Virus record (IMG/VR): IMGVR_UViG_3300017779_004077
Coordinates: 1-40,176 of that record
Direction: 5' to 3' (one strand)
Length of the DNA stretch: 40,176 nt
Source: a virus
Part shown: one piece after another, positions 38,074 through 40,176 of the stretch
Position numbering within the stretch: position 1 is the stretch's first letter
Layout: every line of letters begins with the position of its first letter
The notes under the pieces: model-generated
What the model saw: only the letters and a program-made list of their open reading frames with translations
Told to the model about the DNA's origin: nothing
Databases searched by the model: none
Translations under genes and position numbers: made by a program

Positions 38074-38702
38074 AATACTTATCAATTGTATTATCAATAA
38101 GTGTTATATATTCACAAGTAGACGAACAAGTCTTTGCAGACCAAGGCATCGAAAGAACATCTGAATTTAAACGAGGTAAAGCCTACGGACAAGATTGTGA
38201 TGATACAGAATACAGAGATTACAAAGGGTATCCTGCTTGGAAAGGTTATGGTGGATGGATATCTGAATGTGATTCAATTCGTACCGTAAATTTAGACAGA
38301 GAGTTTGCTGAAAAAGATAAAATCAGACAAAGAGAAAAGGCTATACAAGATAGTATTGATATGAAAGAAGCATTAGTAGAGATAGATAATTTAGATTTAG
38401 ATGCTATGTGGGAAAATACGGTTTGGGTTGAGATAACAGATATAGAAGATACTATATATGGAGAAGTAGAACAGATTACAGCTGTTGCTGGTGTTCGTGG
38501 AGCGGAAGCAGAGGACGAGGCATTGAATCATTTATATTATAGAAGAAGTATGAAAGGTCTTGCTCTAATAGACCTACAAAAGGCCTATGGTAAATTAAAA
38601 ATAAAAAGAGATAACTTAATTAAAACAAATCCTAAACATCCAAAGTTAGAAAAATTTGACAACCTCTTGTCACAATTACAAATTAAAATAAATAAATCAT
38701 AA
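38070..38702 (+). CDS. exported protein, 210 aa
   Basis: Signal peptide MKYLSIVLSISVIYSQ with a Q at the mature end, as in other exported proteins here. The mature part has a Tyr/Gly-rich N-terminal region (YRDYKGYPAWKGYGGW), then charged helical segments. Presumably periplasmic or envelope-associated. Function unknown. Confidence 0.62.
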   Translation: MKYLSIVLSISVIYSQVDEQVFADQGIERTSEFKRGKAYGQDCDDTEYRDYKGYPAWKGYGGWISECDSIRTVNLDREFAEKDKIRQREKAIQDSIDMKEALVEIDNLDLDAMWENTVWVEITDIEDTIYGEVEQITAVAGVRGAEAEDEALNHLYYRRSMKGLALIDLQKAYGKLKIKRDNLIKTNPKHPKLEKFDNLLSQLQIKINKS

Positions 38703-38704
38703 AC

Positions 38705-38726
38705 TAACAAAAAAGTTGTGTTGTTT
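38705..38726 (+). promoter_or_regulatory. conserved 22-bp element upstream of the TonB-domain gene
   Basis: TAACAAAAAAGT + TGTGTTGTTT matches the element at 13424 (18 of 22 bases) and that at 15257. TAAGAT follows at 9 bases. The 105-base leader also has a perfect hairpin TTGGAAG / CTTCCAA (38750-38772). AAAAAGGAG precedes the ATG. Confidence 0.58.
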
Positions 38727-38808
38727 CTAAATGTTTAAGATATTTAGTATTGGAAGATGATGACACTTCCAACAAAATAGTAACTTATCATTTAAAAAGG
38801 AGACACAC

Positions 38809-39135
38809 ATGAAGCGACTAATGTGTATGTTCTTAATGGGCTTGATTTCCGCTCAAACATTAAAAACAGCACTACCACAACCAAAAGAACCTTTCGTTCT
38901 TACTTACTACGACATTAGAGAAGATATACTTTTAAAGACGCCACACGGTAAAATAACAGTAGATTTTTTTATAAATGAGAGAGGAGAAGTAGAGGATCCA
39001 GTTATCAAGGATACTTTCAATATCAACCTTAATGAAGTAGTGTTGGATAAATTAAAAGAAACATCTTATTATCCAGCAACTCAGAATGGACGACCAGTTC
39101 GAATCAAATATACATTACCAATAGTATTTAAATAA
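38809..39135 (+). CDS. exported TonB C-terminal-domain-like protein, 108 aa
   Basis: A short signal peptide (MKRLMCMFLMGLISAQ) is followed by a domain of about 70 residues. Its segments (HGKITVDFFINERGEVEDP, VVLDKLKETSYYPATQNGRP, VRIKYTLPIVFK) match the TonB C-terminal fold that touches the TonB box of outer-membrane receptors. The energy-coupling transmembrane helix and Pro-rich stalk of real TonB are absent, so it cannot transmit energy by itself. It may block or modulate TonB-dependent receptors, or serve another periplasmic role. Confidence 0.72.
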   Translation: MKRLMCMFLMGLISAQTLKTALPQPKEPFVLTYYDIREDILLKTPHGKITVDFFINERGEVEDPVIKDTFNINLNEVVLDKLKETSYYPATQNGRPVRIKYTLPIVFK

Positions 39136-39145
39136 CGGAGGCAAA

Positions 39146-39463
39146 ATGTTAGAATACTTTTTATTGGGAGTTTTAGCACCTATCTTTCTAAATCTTATGC
39201 ACCTATGTGTAGGAATATATGTAGTAATTCAAAGAGGAAATATGATGTCATTGGGATTTTCAGGTATGGGATTTATAACCAAAACCATAGGGATGATATT
39301 TCTCACTTGGTTAGGAATAGTTAAGCTGAATATGGATTTTCAAATCTATGTTCCGTTATTAACATTCTTTTGGTTCTTCACTCATATCGTAGAAGCCTTT
39401 GTGATTAATCATTATATGAAAGAGAACGTACCAAAATTTCTACAAGACATACAACTCAATTAG
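39146..39463 (+). CDS. membrane protein, 105 aa
   Basis: ACGGAGG ribosome site, 11 bases after the TonB-domain gene. Three hydrophobic helices at about residues 3-28, 44-64 and 68-88, with a short polar tail. Small three-helix topology resembles AtpI-like proteins, but I would not assign it. Confidence 0.6.
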   Translation: MLEYFLLGVLAPIFLNLMHLCVGIYVVIQRGNMMSLGFSGMGFITKTIGMIFLTWLGIVKLNMDFQIYVPLLTFFWFFTHIVEAFVINHYMKENVPKFLQDIQLN

Positions 39464-39482
39464 TAAATAACTATTAAGCAAA

Positions 39483-39510
39483 AAAAAGGGGAACTATTGT
39501 TCCCCTTTTT
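39483..39510. terminator. bidirectional terminator between convergent genes
   Basis: AAAAAGGGGAAC, loop TATT, GTTCCCCTTTTT is a perfect 12-bp hairpin with A run on one side and T run on the other. It can stop transcription from the plus-strand operon and from the minus-strand gene at 39527. Confidence 0.92.
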
Positions 39511-39526
39511 CATTATCCGATAATAG

Positions 39527-39748
39527 CTATTTACGAAATAAACCCACCAACACCAATAATGCGACTAATCCAGCGAAACCGGATTCGCCGAAGTTATTTA
39601 TGATTGATGTCAGGTTACCAATAACATTTACGCCAAAGATTCCACTCCCAAACAATACTTCGCTTACAGCTCCGATTGCTATGAAAGAGGCGAGTAGTTG
39701 AGCGATATCATCTACCCAACCTTTGACTAATGTGATGACTTCCTTCAT
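39527..39748 (-). CDS. hydrophobic small membrane protein, 73 aa (minus strand)
   Basis: This is the only well-supported minus-strand gene. It has GGGAG seven bases before the ATG. The terminator is on its 3' side, and a candidate promoter (TTGCTA-N16-TACTAT, about 39843-39870, minus strand) is upstream. After a charged N-terminus it is almost wholly hydrophobic and Gly/Ala/Val-rich (IAQLLASFIAIGAVSEVLF, GFAGLVALLVLVGLFRK), with two helices. Less AT-rich than its neighbours. It could be a holin, coat-like or bacteriocin-like peptide; none is provable. Confidence 0.72.
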   Translation of the reverse strand: MKEVITLVKGWVDDIAQLLASFIAIGAVSEVLFGSGIFGVNVIGNLTSIINNFGESGFAGLVALLVLVGLFRK

Positions 39749-39950
39749 TAGTTATCTCCCGTTGTTTTTTCTTATCATTTAACAAAAAAGGGATATTTAA
39801 CTTCCGTTTTCTGTGTCGAATAAAATCCGACATATATAATTATAGTATATACAAATTTTTTGTTAGCAATATATATGCACCGATTTTTCAGTTAGTTAAT
39901 ATTTATTTATGAGTTATAATATCTATTTTTAATCAATATAAGGAAATAAA

Positions 39951-40176
39951 ATGGCACAAGATTATGAATTATTTGAGGGTAAGTCACTATCATCATTGTT
40001 CAAAGATATTTACGATAATTCCAAACACAATAAAACACAACTTGAAATATTAGTAAAAGAAGTTGCTGGATATATTAAAGATGGGGATATGGCTATTCAG
40101 TTAATTCCTATGATAAAAGAGTATTTGGAAATCAATGTAAAGAACGATGAACAACTTGTCAAGTTAGCAACAATCG
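39951..40176 (+). CDS. phage protein of unknown function (partial, runs off the edge)
   Basis: ATG with AAGGAAAT upstream; 75 codons are visible. The text MAQDYELFEGKSLSSLFKDI and later IKEYLEINVKNDEQLVKLAT resembles a small helical protein that I recall near structural genes of marine T4-like phages. If so, the late region begins here. The ~200 bases upstream are AT-rich with TATAATAT at 39916, and hold no other gene on this strand. Confidence 0.55.
   Translation, partial: MAQDYELFEGKSLSSLFKDIYDNSKHNKTQLEILVKEVAGYIKDGDMAIQLIPMIKEYLEINVKNDEQLVKLATI

Noticed and set aside
36319-39135. Bacterial DNA joined by misassembly (pilins, TonB-domain)
   Set aside because: Base composition, overlaps, small-gene density and the shared 22-bp element match the phage-like rest; cannot be excluded without reads.
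1-40176. Global reassignment of TGA
   Set aside because: Many genes end naturally at TGA with the next gene starting in ATGA, for example at 300, 2484 and 31573.
1-40176. CRISPR array, insertion sequences or integrase
   Set aside because: No regularly spaced repeats, transposase or integrase seen on either strand.

Overview
The window reads as a stretch of a large, strictly lytic-looking tailed phage genome of the marine T4-like type, not a bacterial chromosome. It is AT-rich and extremely compact. Almost every gene is on the plus strand, with stop/start overlaps (ATGA, TAATG) from gene to gene. Many genes are tiny and encode single-membrane-span or zinc-ribbon proteins. The genes that can be named are typical auxiliary genes of marine T4-like phages: a gp55-like late sigma factor, Hsp20, an IscA-like protein, peptide deformylase, MazG, dUTPase, UvsE, Dam-like and N4/N6 DNA methylases, HNH nucleases, a PC4-like protein, a histone H1-like protein, tRNAs and a tmRNA. 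The host cannot be named with certainty. Strong Shine-Dalgarno sites, sigma70-type promoters (TTGACT / TAAGAT), exported proteins ending in '...Q' signal peptides, a SusC-like TonB-dependent receptor and UGA-selenocysteine usage together suggest a Gram-negative marine bacterium that makes selenoproteins, possibly in the wider FCB group such as Marinimicrobia. That host call is inference.

Layout. 1-4.3 kb: small genes, MazG, a cupin, UvsE, a gene interrupted by an in-frame TGA, then tRNA-Ala. 4.3-9.2 kb: nucleotide and DNA metabolism (deoxynucleotidase-like, HhH glycosylase, Dam, dUTPase, HNH, PC4-like). 9.2-13.4 kb: IscA-like, HNH, membrane and coiled-coil proteins, a SelW-family selenoprotein with a SECIS-like hairpin, an exported protein and another HNH. 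13.5-18.4 kb: GHKL ATPase and Hsp20 (each behind the same 22-bp upstream element), J-domain-like, H1-like and a membrane coiled-coil protein. 18.5-21.4 kb: a full TonB-dependent receptor with a pseudoknot-capable leader. 21.4-29 kb: a mosaic of small genes driven by repeated promoters, including a lipoprotein, a SWIM zinc-finger protein, tRNA-Cys and peptide deformylase. 29-36 kb: IMPDH/GMPR-family enzyme, tmRNA, DNA methylase, 3D-domain protein, HD hydrolase, late sigma factor. 36.3-39.5 kb: two prepilin-like proteins, exported and anchored proteins, and a TonB C-terminal-domain protein. 39.5-40.2 kb: a lone minus-strand hydrophobic peptide gene facing a bidirectional terminator, and the start of the next plus-strand gene.

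How the genes may work together. Ten sigma70-like promoters sharing TTGACT and usually cGTAAGATCAA punctuate the blocks and presumably use host RNA polymerase early. The gp55-like factor would take over late. Nucleotide genes (dUTPase, MazG, nucleotidase, IMPDH/GMPR) and repair/modification genes (UvsE, glycosylase, two methylases) fit phage DNA synthesis and protection. The tRNAs and tmRNA support translation. The most unusual theme is the cell envelope: TonB-dependent receptor, TonB-like domain protein, prepilins, lipoproteins and a putative beta-barrel. Together these suggest that the phage remodels the host surface or nutrient uptake. The second unusual theme is a phage gene whose internal UGA almost certainly encodes selenocysteine.
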